DNA from: Aeromicrobium fastidiosum
GTDB taxonomy: Bacteria > Actinomycetota > Actinomycetes > Propionibacteriales > Nocardioidaceae
Direction of reading: 5' to 3'
DNA length: 64,000 nt
Assembly (NCBI RefSeq): GCF_017876595.1
Contig: NZ_JAGIOG010000001.1
Coordinates: 2,728,001-2,792,000 of the forward strand
Within the stretch, counting starts at the first letter, position 1, and each line of letters opens with the position of its first letter. Of the stretch, positions 16,944 through 25,090 are shown piece after piece. The notes beneath the pieces are model-generated. The model was not told where the DNA came from. It saw only the letters and a list, made by a program, of their open reading frames with translations, and did no database searches. The position numbers and the translations under genes are program-made.

Positions 16944-18373
16944 GACTGCTGGCCTGCTTCCGTGCGTGGGGGGAGGGGGAGTCGGAGACGGAACGTGGCG
17001 CCCGGGGAGGCTCCGACGTCCGACGGGTCGAGGACGACGTCCCCGTGGTGCGCCTCGGCGATGGCGCAGACGATCGACAGGCCGAGCCCGAATCCCTCGT
17101 CGGACTCGTCGCCGCGGGTGAACCGCTCGAAGATCTGCGGTGCGAGCGCCGGATCGACCCCGGGGCCGGTGTCACGCACCCAGAGCTCGACCCGGCCGTC
17201 GTGCAGCCGGGAACCGATGCCGATCTCGTCGCCGGGCTGCGTGTGACGGGCCGCGTTGGCCGACAGCTGCAGCAGCGCCTGCGTGATGCGCTGCCCGTCG
17301 AGCGGCACGGTCGTGCGGGCCACGGCGTCAAGCACCCAGCGCCGTTCGGCCAGGGCCCGGGCGCGGTCGACGGCCCCGAGGGTCAGCGTCTCGACGTCGG
17401 CGGATGCCAGTCGGACGAAGTCGGGGCGCTGCGCCTTGGCGAGCATCAGGAGGTCGTTGACCAGACGCGTCATCCGCTCGATCTCGTCGAGCAGCAGGTC
17501 GCGCGTGGCGGCGACGTCGTCGGGGTCGTCGAGGTCGAGCACCTCGAGATGACCCTGCAGCACGGTCAGCGGCGTGCGCAGCTCGTGCCCCGCGTCGTCC
17601 AGCAGCTGACGCTGGGTCACGAAGGCCGACTCGAGCCGGTCGAGCATGTCGTTGAACGTCCGCTGCAGGTCGGAGAGGTCGTCGTGGCCCGTGACCTCGA
17701 TGCGCCCGCCGAGGTCGCCGTCGCTGATGCCGCGGGCGGTGTCGCGCAGCCGCCTGACGGGACGCAGCAGGCGTCCGGCGCTCCACGACGCGAGACCTGC
17801 GATGGCCAGCACCGACAGCGCTGCCAGGAGCGCGTACGTCGTCATCAGGTCGTGCAGGTCGCTGCGGCTGCCGCTGACGTCGTGGACGACCACGAACGAG
17901 CCCCGCTGGTCGCCGGCGACGACCGGCAGCACCGCGATGCGGTACTCGCGCCCGGCGATCTCGGCGGTGCGCGAGCCGCCGTCGCGCGACATCTCGGCGA
18001 CGACGCGCGGGAACTCCTCCGACTGCTGCAGAGCGGGGTCGGGCGCTCCTTGGTAGACGGGCTTGCCGGAGCTCGGGAACGCGAACAGCTGTTCGTTGTC
18101 ATCAGGCAGGTTGCGCTCGAGGAACACCTCGAGCAGCCGGTCGGCGGACGCGAACGGAGCTCCCGTCTGCGGGTCGACCTCGTTCTGCTGGAGGGCTCGG
18201 AACTCGCCGATCTCCTGGGTCAGGCTCGTGTCGATGGCCCGGTCGATGCGGCGCGACTCGACGACGTAGAGGGTCAGGCCGACCGCGACCAGGGCCAGCG
18301 AGGTGAGCAGCGCGATCGTGACGGTGAGGCGTTGCCGCACCGACAGGCGCGACAGGGCGGGGGTGAAGGGCAT
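16940..18373 (-). CDS. Sensor histidine kinase
   Basis: A 477-residue membrane kinase. One span lies at about residues 16-38, an extracytoplasmic sensor region at about 40-176 and a second span at about 177-198. A HAMP linker (LLRPVRRLRDTARGISDGDL) follows, then the HisKA dimerisation domain with H263 (DDAGHELRTPLTVLQGHL). A HATPase domain includes the N-box-like LLQLSANAARHTQPG and the G boxes LWVRDTGPGVD and GFGLGLSIV. It signals to the overlapping response regulator. The stimulus is unknown; the preceding Asp-rich exported protein is a candidate partner. Confidence 0.94.
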   Translation of the reverse strand: MPFTPALSRLSVRQRLTVTIALLTSLALVAVGLTLYVVESRRIDRAIDTSLTQEIGEFRALQQNEVDPQTGAPFASADRLLEVFLERNLPDDNEQLFAFPSSGKPVYQGAPDPALQQSEEFPRVVAEMSRDGGSRTAEIAGREYRIAVLPVVAGDQRGSFVVVHDVSGSRSDLHDLMTTYALLAALSVLAIAGLASWSAGRLLRPVRRLRDTARGISDGDLGGRIEVTGHDDLSDLQRTFNDMLDRLESAFVTQRQLLDDAGHELRTPLTVLQGHLEVLDLDDPDDVAATRDLLLDEIERMTRLVNDLLMLAKAQRPDFVRLASADVETLTLGAVDRARALAERRWVLDAVARTTVPLDGQRITQALLQLSANAARHTQPGDEIGIGSRLHDGRVELWVRDTGPGVDPALAPQIFERFTRGDESDEGFGLGLSIVCAIAEAHHGDVVLDPSDVGASPGATFRLRLPLPPRTEAGQQS

Positions 18374-18379
18374 CGTCGG

Positions 18380-18706
18380 TCAGTCGTCATCGTCGTCGTC
18401 GGGACCGTCGGGACCGTCGGGGTCGTCGTCATCGTCGTCGTAGTCGCGGGGGGCCGGGACGGTGCGGTCGAACGGCTCGTCGTCGTCATCGTCGTCATCC
18501 CCCGGCACCGGTGAAGGGGACGGGGACGTCGTCGGCGCGGGCGACGGAGCGGGAGGCGTCGTCTCGGGCCCGGGGGTGATGACGATCGGCGTGGTGTCCT
18601 GCGGGGACGGATCGGCGTCCGCAGCGACCCGCGCGACGGCCAGGGCAGCCAGCACGATCGCCACGACGGCGAGCGCGGCGGCCTGGAGCCGACGGGACGA
18701 GGACAT
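18380..18706 (-). CDS. Asp-rich exported or membrane-anchored small protein
   Basis: I do not recognise a family. The 108-residue product begins MSSSRRLQAAALAVVAIVLA, a signal sequence or single anchor. A Pro/Ser/Thr-rich stretch follows and then an extremely acidic C-terminus with three poly-Asp runs of 6-7 residues, encoded by GAC/GAT microsatellite-like DNA at 18383-18505. It ends 6 bp before the histidine kinase gene, making it the first gene of the operon. Cation binding or acting as an accessory sensor are guesses. An ATG at 18724 is an alternative start, but it leaves no room for a promoter after the operator. Confidence 0.68.
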   Translation of the reverse strand: MSSSRRLQAAALAVVAIVLAALAVARVAADADPSPQDTTPIVITPGPETTPPAPSPAPTTSPSPSPVPGDDDDDDDEPFDRTVPAPRDYDDDDDDPDGPDGPDDDDDD

Positions 18707-18739
18707 GGCCCAACCCTGCCGCATGCACCCCGCGGCGTC

Positions 18740-18756
18740 GATGAGGTGCCGATGAG
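18740..18756 (-). promoter_or_regulatory. Putative autoregulatory operator of the two-component operon
   Basis: Read on the minus strand, CTCATC occurs twice with 11-bp spacing (first bases at 18756 and 18745), preceded by CTCT, and lies 34 nt before the ATG at 18706. Orientation toward the gene and spacing match the repeats at 13830-13857. Confidence 0.5.
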
Positions 18757-18814
18757 AGAGTTCTTAGGTTCGACCAGCCACGGCGGGCGGCGGCGCGTGT
18801 GGCACAGTTTTCCC

Positions 18815-19756
18815 GTGACGATCTGGCGTGACTTCCCCGGAGCTTCGACTGCGGCACGCACCTCGCCGTCCGCCGTCACGGTCGGCAACTTCGACGGCGT
18901 CCACCGCGGTCACCAGCACGTCATCGAGCGCACGCGCGACCTGTCCCGCGGCCTCCCGGTCATCGCCGTCACGTTCGAGCCCCACCCGCTCGCGGTCGTG
19001 GCCCCCGAGAGGGCACCCAAGCGGCTCGCGACGACCGAGCGCCGCGTCGAGCTGTTGCTTGCAGCTGGTGCCGACGAGATCCGCATCCTCGACTTCACGC
19101 GCGAGATGGCCGCTTGGTCGCCGCAGGAGTTCGTCGACCGGGTGCTCCGCGACGAGCTGCGGGCCTCCCTCGTGGCGGTCGGCGACAACTTCCGCTTCGG
19201 CAACCGGGCCACGGGCGACACCGCCTTCCTGCGCGAGGCCGGGCAGCAGGCCGGGTTCACGGTCGATGCCCTCGACCTCGACGGTGGTGCCGAGCCGTAC
19301 TCGTCGACGCTCGTGCGGGCACATGTCGCGGCAGGACGCATGCGCGAAGCGGCCGACGTCCTCGGCCGTCCGCACGAGGTCGCCGGAGTCGTCCGCAAGG
19401 GCGACCAGCGAGGCCGCGACCTCGGATACCCGACGGCCAACGTGCCGGTCGACGAGGCGTATGCCGTCCCGCCCGACGGCGTCTACGCCGGATGGCTCGT
19501 GCGGGCCGACGGTGCGCGACTGCCCGCCGCGATCTCGGTCGGCACCAACCCGACGTTCGACGGGGTCGAGCGACGCGTCGAGTCGTACGTGCTCGACCGC
19601 ACCGACCTCGACCTGTACGGCGAGGCGATCCGGGTCGAGTTCGTCGACCTGCTGCGCGGCATGGTCCGGTTCGACGGCGTCGACGAGCTGCTCGTGCAGA
19701 TGGCCGACGACGTCGAACGCACGCGGGCCGTGCTCGACCTTCCGTCAGCCGACTAG
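18815..19756 (+). CDS. ribF: Bifunctional riboflavin kinase / FAD synthetase
   Basis: RibF phosphorylates riboflavin to FMN and adenylylates FMN to FAD. In the 313-residue product the N-terminal nucleotidyltransferase domain shows [17 protein letters not shown] (HxGH-type motif) and FEPHPLAV. The C-terminal kinase domain shows [15 protein letters not shown] and [11 protein letters not shown] chose the GTG at 18815 ([10 protein letters not shown]...), the conserved family start; upstream in-frame codons are in the divergent promoter region. The stop codon shares the CTAG at 19753-19756 with the stop of the convergent lipoprotein gene. Confidence 0.95.
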   Translation: MTIWRDFPGASTAARTSPSAVTVGNFDGVHRGHQHVIERTRDLSRGLPVIAVTFEPHPLAVVAPERAPKRLATTERRVELLLAAGADEIRILDFTREMAAWSPQEFVDRVLRDELRASLVAVGDNFRFGNRATGDTAFLREAGQQAGFTVDALDLDGGAEPYSSTLVRAHVAAGRMREAADVLGRPHEVAGVVRKGDQRGRDLGYPTANVPVDEAYAVPPDGVYAGWLVRADGARLPAAISVGTNPTFDGVERRVESYVLDRTDLDLYGEAIRVEFVDLLRGMVRFDGVDELLVQMADDVERTRAVLDLPSAD

Positions 19757-20625
19757 CGGACTGCCGCCGCCACGACGTCGGCGACCGCCTGCATGCCGCG
19801 GGCGTTGGGGTGGAAGACGATGCCGTCGCCCGGGGTGGGGGACGTGCCGTTGGTCCACGCCGCGTCGCCGGCGCAGGCGTCGTGGCCCTCGGACGCGGTG
19901 CGCAGCGACACGTACCGCACGCCGGCCCGGTCGGCGGCGCTCGCGAGGGCGGCGTCGAGGGCGGCCTCGGCCGTCACGACCGACGAGACGTCGGCGGCGG
20001 GGATGCGCACCTCGGGGCACGTGCCGGTCGTCGGCATGATGCGTGGGTAGCCGACCAGGACGACGTCCGCGTCGGGCGCATCGCCACGCACCGATCCGAG
20101 CAGGTCGGCAAGGTCGGCCGTGGTCTGGTCGAGCACCCCCGGCAGCTCGTCGGAGACGTACGCCCGGCACGTCGAGCTGCCGGTCGCGCAGGCACGGATG
20201 AGCGCGACGAACAGGCTCCCGTCGTTGCCGCCGGCGCTGACCGTGACGAGGCCGGTGTCGCGGGGGACCGCCCCCGACGCGACGGTCGCGGCGAGGTCGG
20301 TGGTCGTCGCGCCCGTGCAGCTCACGTCCGTGAGGTCACGGTCGAGCGTCGTGGCCACGAGTGCGGGCCAGTTGGCGTTGGAGCGCTGGCACAGACCTGC
20401 GTCGGTGCTCTGCGGGTCGATGCCGGGCCCCGCGGTGAACGAGTCGCCGAGCGCCACGTACGCGTCGCGGTCGGGGGAGGACGTGGTCGCGCTCGCAGAC
20501 GGCGATGTGGACGACGTCGGGCTGGGGCCGTCCGACGAGGTGCCGCCGGAGCTGCACGCGCCGAGGACGGCCAGCAGGAGCGTGGTCGACGCGGCGAGGA
20601 CGCCACGACTCCACCGGACTCTCAT
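19753..20625 (-). CDS. SGNH-hydrolase lipoprotein (GDSL esterase/lipase)
   Basis: A 290-residue predicted lipoprotein with a signal peptide ending in a lipobox (VLGAC, Cys24) and a Ser/Thr/Pro-rich linker to about residue 50. The catalytic domain starts at [11 protein letters not shown] (nucleophile S62). The GGND block is present (SAGGNDGS), and a C-terminal FHPN supplies the His. Six Cys after the lipobox suggest three disulfides, as in secreted actinobacterial SGNH lipases. The true substrate is unknown. I moved the start to the ATG at 20625, 8 nt after a TAGCCT hexamer, because upstream codons lack similarity. Confidence 0.87.
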   Translation of the reverse strand: MRVRWSRGVLAASTTLLLAVLGACSSGGTSSDGPSPTSSTSPSASATTSSPDRDAYVALGDSFTAGPGIDPQSTDAGLCQRSNANWPALVATTLDRDLTDVSCTGATTTDLAATVASGAVPRDTGLVTVSAGGNDGSLFVALIRACATGSSTCRAYVSDELPGVLDQTTADLADLLGSVRGDAPDADVVLVGYPRIMPTTGTCPEVRIPAADVSSVVTAEAALDAALASAADRAGVRYVSLRTASEGHDACAGDAAWTNGTSPTPGDGIVFHPNARGMQAVADVVAAAVR

Positions 20626-20632
20626 GGTCACG

Positions 20633-20638
20633 AGGCTA
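20633..20638 (-). promoter_or_regulatory. Leaderless-type -10 (TAGCCT)
   Basis: On the minus strand the hexamer ends 8 nt before the ATG at 20625, supporting that start for the SGNH lipoprotein. Confidence 0.55.
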
Positions 20639-20658
20639 GCCACCGCTCCAAGCGTCGA

Positions 20659-20687
20659 TTGGCCCTGCGAACATCGCCGCTGATAGT
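20659..20687 (+). promoter_or_regulatory. Putative rpsO promoter
   Basis: TTGGCC (20659-20664) and GATAGT (20682-20687) are separated by 17 bp and lie about 90 nt before the rpsO GTG. Reasonable match to a housekeeping promoter. Confidence 0.5.
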
Positions 20688-20778
20688 CTGGTCGCTGCCG
20701 TGTGATCGGCCACGGATCGATAGTGCCCCGGTGGATGTGCCCGGGCGCGCCGTGCAACGGAACCCCTCAAGGAGAAAC

Positions 20779-21069
20779 GTGTCGAAGAAGACTGCTGCGC
20801 CCACAGTTGCGGGCGTCGCCAAGGAAGACATCATCAAGCAGTACGCACTCAGTGACAACGACACCGGATCCCCCGAGGTCCAGATCGCGCTGCTGACCGG
20901 GCGCATCGCCCACCTGACGAACCACCTGCAGGAGCACAAGCACGACCACCACAGCCGTCGTGGCCTGCTGCTGCTCGTCGGTCAGCGTCGTCGCCTGCTC
21001 AACTACCTGCAGAACACCGACATCGAGCGCTACCGCTCGCTGATCGAGCGTCTCGGTCTGCGTCGCTAG
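20779..21069 (+). CDS. rpsO: 30S ribosomal protein S15
   Basis: S15 binds the central domain of 16S rRNA early in 30S assembly. The 96-residue product contains the signature [40 protein letters not shown] and [12 protein letters not shown]. It is slightly longer than the usual 89 residues, with a short N-terminal extension ([11 protein letters not shown]). The GTG start is preceded by AAGGAG (20769-20774). It is followed by a strong palindrome and then pnp, the usual rpsO-pnp pairing. Confidence 0.96.
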   Translation: MSKKTAAPTVAGVAKEDIIKQYALSDNDTGSPEVQIALLTGRIAHLTNHLQEHKHDHHSRRGLLLLVGQRRRLLNYLQNTDIERYRSLIERLGLRR

Positions 21070-21077
21070 CACCACCC

Positions 21078-21111
21078 GGAGGCGGTCACTTCACGTGAAG
21101 TGACCGCCTCC
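21078..21111. terminator. 34-bp perfect palindrome after rpsO
   Basis: GGAGGCGGTCACTTC (21078-21092) pairs with its exact complement (21097-21111) around ACGT. The sequence is symmetric through the centre. It lies 8 bp after the rpsO stop and lacks a U-tract. It could terminate transcription, block exonucleases or be an RNase III processing site in the rpsO-pnp transcript. Confidence 0.7.
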
Positions 21112-21139
21112 GTCACAACTCCACACCGCAACACTCCCG

Positions 21140-21310
21140 ACGAGCGCCGCCAGGCACGATGGTGCGAACCTCAGAAGTGCTCGGTCCTCGGTAGTGGCCC
21201 TCGGGACGCTCGTTCAGAGCCGCCCCCGCAGGCCTCGATCGAAGACCGGCATGGTTCCGCCGCCCACCGGCACTCGTCCCAACAGGCAGGCCCCAGGCCT
21301 GCGGAAGGGA
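21140..21310 (+). ncRNA. Candidate Actino-pnp leader RNA
   Basis: A long untranslated leader (about 200 nt) precedes pnp. In Actinobacteria the PNPase gene is known to carry a conserved structured leader (the Actino-pnp motif). Here several GC-rich pairings can be drawn, for example GTCC/GGAC around 21183-21213 and paired CCGG/GGCC elements near 21245-21305. I assign it by position and composition, not by a covariance-model match; the boundaries are approximate. Confidence 0.45.
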
Positions 21311-21315
21311 CTTCC

Positions 21316-23538
21316 ATGTCCGAACTCCACTCCGTCGAGACAGTCATCGACAACGGTGCCTTCGGCACCCGCAGCATCCGCTTCGAGACGGGCGTCCTCG
21401 CCCAGCAGGCCGCCGGCTCGGTGTCGGCGTTCCTCGACGACGACACGATGCTGCTGTCGGCCACGACAGCCGGCAAGCACCCCAAGGACCACTTCGACTT
21501 CTTCCCCCTGACGATCGACGTCGAGGAGCGGATGTACGCCGCCGGCCGCATCCCGGGCTCGTTCTTCCGTCGTGAGGGCCGTCCCTCCGAGGACGCGATC
21601 CTGACGTGCCGCCTGATCGACCGCCCGCTGCGCCCGACCTTCAAGAAGGGTCTGCGCAACGAGGTCCAGGTCGTCATCACGGTGCTGGCGCTCAACCCCG
21701 ACACCCCGTACGACGTCCTGGCGATCAACGCCGCCTCGGCGTCGACGCAGATCTCGGGCCTGCCGTTCACCGGCCCCGTCGGCGCCACGCGCGTCGCGCT
21801 GATCGACGGGCAGTGGGTCGGCTTCCCGACGCACAGCCAGCTCGAGAACGCCGTGTTCGACATGGTCGTCGCCGGCCGCATCACCGCCGACGGCGACGTC
21901 GCGATCATGATGGTCGAGGCCGAGAGCACCGAGGTCACCTGGGACCTCGTCCAGAGCGGCGTCCAGGCACCCACCGAGGAGATCGTCGCCGGTGGCCTCG
22001 AGGCCGCCAAGGCGTTCATCAAGCAGCTGTGCGAGGCGCAGATCGAGCTCGCGTCGACCGCCGCCAAGCCGGTCCGCGACTTCCCGATCTTCCTCGACTA
22101 CGAGGACGACGCCTTCGAGGCCGTCGAGGCCATCGCCAAGGCCCCGCTGGCCGAGGCCGCGACGATCCTGCACAAGGCCGAGCGCGAGGACCGTGAGGCC
22201 GAGATCAAGGCCGACGTCATCGACCAGCTGGGCGAGAAGTTCGCCGGTCGCGAGAAGGAGCTCGGCGCTGCCGTCCGTTCCGTTCTCAAGTCGGTCATCC
22301 GCGAGCGCGTCCTGCGCGACAAGGTGCGCATCGACGGCCGTGGACTGGAAGACATCCGCGCCCTGAGCGCCGAGGTCGGCATCGTCCCCCGCGTGCACGG
22401 CTCCGCGCTGTTCCAGCGTGGCGAGACCCAGATCATGGGCATCACGACCCTCAACATGCTGGGCCTCGAGCAGAAGCTCGACACGCTCTCGCCCGAGACG
22501 TCGCGCCGCTACATGCACAACTACAACTTCCCGCCCTACTCGACCGGTGAGACCGGCCGGGTCGGTTCGCCGAAGCGTCGCGAGATCGGCCACGGTGCCC
22601 TCGCGGGCCGTGCGCTGCTGCCCGTGCTGCCGACGCGCGAGGAGTTCCCCTACGCGATCCGTCAGGTCTCCGAGGCGCTGAGCTCCAACGGCTCGACGTC
22701 GATGGGCTCGGTCTGCGCCTCGACGCTGGGTCTGCTCAACGCGGGTGTCCCGCTGCGCGCGCCGGTCGCCGGCATCGCGATGGGCCTCATCTCCGGTGAG
22801 GTCGACGGCAAGCAGACGTTCGTCACGCTGACCGACATCCTCGGAGCCGAGGACGCCTTCGGCGACATGGACTTCAAGGTCGCCGGAACGCGCGAGTTCG
22901 TCACGGCCCTGCAGCTCGACACCAAGCTCGACGGCATCCCCGCCGACGTGCTGGCCGGTGCCCTGAAGCAGGCCTACGGCGCCCGCGTCGCGATCCTCGA
23001 CGTCATGGCCGAGGCCATCGACGAGCCCGACGAGATGAGCCCCTACGCGCCGCGGATCATCACGATCAAGATCCCCGTCGACAAGATCGGCGAGGTCATC
23101 GGCCCCAAGGGCAAGATCATCAACCAGATCCAGGACGAGACCGGCGCGAACATCTCGCTCGAGGACGACGGCACGGTCTACGTCGGCGCCGAGAACGGCG
23201 AGGCTGCCGAGGCCGCGCGCGACGCGATCAACGCGATCGCCAACCCGACGATGCCCGAGGTCGGAGAGCGCTACCTCGGCACCGTCGTCAAGACGGTCGA
23301 CTTCGGCGCGTTCGTGTCGCTGTCCCCGGGCCGCGACGGACTGCTGCACATCAGCAAGCTGCGTGACCTCAACGGTGGCCAGCGCGTCAACAACGTCGAG
23401 GACGTCGTCAAGGTCGGTCAGAAGATCCAGGTCGAGATCGCCGAGCTCGGCGACCGCGGCAAGCTCTCGCTGATCCCGGTCGTCGACAAGGCCGACGAGC
23501 CCGAGGCCCCCGCGGCCGAGGAGCCGGCCGACGCCTGA
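21316..23538 (+). CDS. pnp: Polyribonucleotide nucleotidyltransferase (PNPase)
   Basis: PNPase degrades RNA 3' to 5' by phosphorolysis and can also add tails. The 740-residue product has the full layout: two RNase PH domains (the second containing the catalytic [18 protein letters not shown] and [18 protein letters not shown] motifs) joined by a helical domain, then a KH domain ([19 protein letters not shown]). An S1 domain ([18 protein letters not shown]) precedes an acidic tail. I placed the start at the ATG 21316 ([12 protein letters not shown]), after GGAAGGGA. Longer in-frame versions would translate the structured leader. Confidence 0.97.
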   Translation: MSELHSVETVIDNGAFGTRSIRFETGVLAQQAAGSVSAFLDDDTMLLSATTAGKHPKDHFDFFPLTIDVEERMYAAGRIPGSFFRREGRPSEDAILTCRLIDRPLRPTFKKGLRNEVQVVITVLALNPDTPYDVLAINAASASTQISGLPFTGPVGATRVALIDGQWVGFPTHSQLENAVFDMVVAGRITADGDVAIMMVEAESTEVTWDLVQSGVQAPTEEIVAGGLEAAKAFIKQLCEAQIELASTAAKPVRDFPIFLDYEDDAFEAVEAIAKAPLAEAATILHKAEREDREAEIKADVIDQLGEKFAGREKELGAAVRSVLKSVIRERVLRDKVRIDGRGLEDIRALSAEVGIVPRVHGSALFQRGETQIMGITTLNMLGLEQKLDTLSPETSRRYMHNYNFPPYSTGETGRVGSPKRREIGHGALAGRALLPVLPTREEFPYAIRQVSEALSSNGSTSMGSVCASTLGLLNAGVPLRAPVAGIAMGLISGEVDGKQTFVTLTDILGAEDAFGDMDFKVAGTREFVTALQLDTKLDGIPADVLAGALKQAYGARVAILDVMAEAIDEPDEMSPYAPRIITIKIPVDKIGEVIGPKGKIINQIQDETGANISLEDDGTVYVGAENGEAAEAARDAINAIANPTMPEVGERYLGTVVKTVDFGAFVSLSPGRDGLLHISKLRDLNGGQRVNNVEDVVKVGQKIQVEIAELGDRGKLSLIPVVDKADEPEAPAAEEPADA

Positions 23539-23550
23539 TCGTCGCTCACA

Positions 23551-23586
23551 CGAAAGGCCCCGCTGCTCCGGCAGCGGGGCCTTTCG
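23551..23586. terminator. Strong bidirectional terminator hairpin
   Basis: CGAAAGGCCCCGCTGC (23551-23566) pairs perfectly with 23571-23586 around a TCCG loop. The A-rich and T-rich outer ends supply short U-tracts in both directions. It lies between the convergent pnp and the small gene at 23614. Confidence 0.9.
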
Positions 23587-23613
23587 CGTACCTGCTCGGG
23601 CGGGCAGTGGTCG

Positions 23614-23799
23614 TCAGGAGATGCGCCGGTCGCTCCTCAAGAGGCTGGCCAGCATCTCGCGCAGCGTGGCGCGGCGGACGACGCGCTGGGACGCCCGCTC
23701 GGCCGTGGCGCGACCGATCTCGGCGTCGTGGGAGAGGGTGCCCTCGTGGTGCCCCGTGTCGGTCCGCGGCGACGCATGGAGCTCGAATCCGCTGAACAT
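23614..23799 (-). CDS. Hypothetical 61-residue protein, His/Arg-rich
   Basis: I do not recognise it. The product starts MFSGFELHASPRTDTGHHEG and ends in a basic amphipathic helix (SQRVVRRATLREMLASLLRS). The ATG has GAGGAG eight bases upstream, a TACAGT hexamer (23836-23841, minus strand) could be its -10, and it ends just before a strong terminator. Together these support a real single-gene transcript. The same frame stays open far upstream inside kynU, but only as a shadow. No signal peptide or membrane span. Confidence 0.6.
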   Translation of the reverse strand: MFSGFELHASPRTDTGHHEGTLSHDAEIGRATAERASQRVVRRATLREMLASLLRSDRRIS

Positions 23800-23886
23800 G
23801 GCTGCTCCTCGAGGTTGGCGTTCCGGGGTCCGCCCACTGTAGGCCTGGGAGGTCTCTCTGGTCGAGGCCCGTGACAGGATCGGCGC

Positions 23887-25086
23887 ATGACGACGTCCCC
23901 CCACGAGCTCGACTCCGCCGATCCGCTCGCGGCCATGCGTGACCGGTTCGTGATCGACGACGACCTGGTCGCCTACCTCGACGGCAACTCGCTGGGACGC
24001 CTGCCGCGGGCGACGCTCGACCGTCTGGCGGCGTTCGTCCGCGAGGAGTGGGGCGGACGGCTGATCCGCGGCTGGTCCGAGGGCTGGGTCGAGCTGCCGG
24101 TCACGGTCGGCGACGAGCTCGGTGCTGCCCTGCTCGGTGCGGCGGCAGGGCAGACCGTCATCGCCGACTCGACGTCGGTCTGCATCTACAAGCTGCTGCA
24201 CGCCGCGGCGGGTCTGCGTCCGGGCCGCGACGAGATCGTGATCGACGCGACGAACTTCCCGACCGACCGCTACCTCGTCGAGGCGGTCGCCGAGGCGCGC
24301 GGCATGACGGTGCGCTGGATCGAGCCCGATCTCGTCGACAACGTCACGGCCGACGTGCTGGCCGGGGCGCTGGGCGATCGCACGGCCGTCGTCCTGCTGA
24401 GCCACGTCGACTACCGCTCGGGCACGCTGCTCGACCTGCCGGGGCTCACCGAGGCGGTCCACGCGGCCGGTGCACTGGTGATCTGGGACCTCTGCCACTC
24501 CGCGGGCGTTGTGCCGATCGCGCTCGACGCGTCCGGAGCCGACTTCGCGGTCGGCTGCACCTACAAGTACGTCAACGCAGGTCCCGGCGCACCCGCCTAC
24601 GTGTACGTCGCGCAGCGGCACCTCACGCACGCACGGCAGCCCATCGAGGGCTGGTGGAGTGCCGCCGACTTGTTCGGGATGTCCGACACCTACGAGGCGT
24701 CGCCGTCGATCCGCAGGATGCTCAGCGGCACGCCGTCCGTCGCGGGCATCCTGGCGGTGCAGGAGGGTGTCCGGCTCATCGCCGAGGTGGGTGTCGAGGC
24801 GATCCGTGCCAAGTCCGAGCTCATGACCGGCCACGCGATCGAGCTGCTCGACGAGCTGGGGCTCGAGCTCGTCACGCCGGGGGATGCCGCGCTGCGAGGC
24901 AGCCACGTCACGGTCAGGCATCCGGACGCCCGGGCCATCACGGCCCAGCTGATCGAGCGCGGCGTCGTGCCCGACTTCAGGGAGCCCGACCTCATCCGTC
25001 TCGGCCTGTCGCCGCTGACGACGTCGTACGCCGAGCTCGCCGCGGCGACACGCATCCTGGGCGAGGTCGTCGCGCCGATAGGCTGA
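23887..25086 (+). CDS. kynU: Kynureninase
   Basis: Kynureninase is a PLP enzyme cleaving kynurenine to anthranilate and alanine in tryptophan breakdown. The 399-residue product fits the family. It shows YLDGNSLGRLP near the N-terminus, the cofactor-region motifs NFPTDRY and SHVDYRSG, D201 in WDLCHSAG contacting the pyridine ring, and the Schiff-base Lys at 227 in GCTYKYVNAGPGAP. No tryptophan dioxygenase or formamidase gene is nearby, so the rest of the pathway must be elsewhere. A CAGGAT hexamer ends 7 nt before the ATG, suggesting a leaderless start. Confidence 0.93.
   Translation: MTTSPHELDSADPLAAMRDRFVIDDDLVAYLDGNSLGRLPRATLDRLAAFVREEWGGRLIRGWSEGWVELPVTVGDELGAALLGAAAGQTVIADSTSVCIYKLLHAAAGLRPGRDEIVIDATNFPTDRYLVEAVAEARGMTVRWIEPDLVDNVTADVLAGALGDRTAVVLLSHVDYRSGTLLDLPGLTEAVHAAGALVIWDLCHSAGVVPIALDASGADFAVGCTYKYVNAGPGAPAYVYVAQRHLTHARQPIEGWWSAADLFGMSDTYEASPSIRRMLSGTPSVAGILAVQEGVRLIAEVGVEAIRAKSELMTGHAIELLDELGLELVTPGDAALRGSHVTVRHPDARAITAQLIERGVVPDFREPDLIRLGLSPLTTSYAELAAATRILGEVVAPIG
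25079..25084 (+). promoter_or_regulatory. Leaderless-type -10 (TAGGCT) of dapB
   Basis: TAGGCT overlaps the kynU stop and ends 7 nt before the dapB ATG at 25091, which has no ribosome binding site. dapB can thus be transcribed independently of kynU. Confidence 0.55.
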
Positions 25087-25090
25087 CCGC

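Noticed and set aside
19114-20778. Long plus-strand frame running through ribF and the lipoprotein region into rpsO
   Set aside because: Only the last 96 codons, from the GTG at 20779 with AAGGAG, are rpsO; the rest is shadow sequence.
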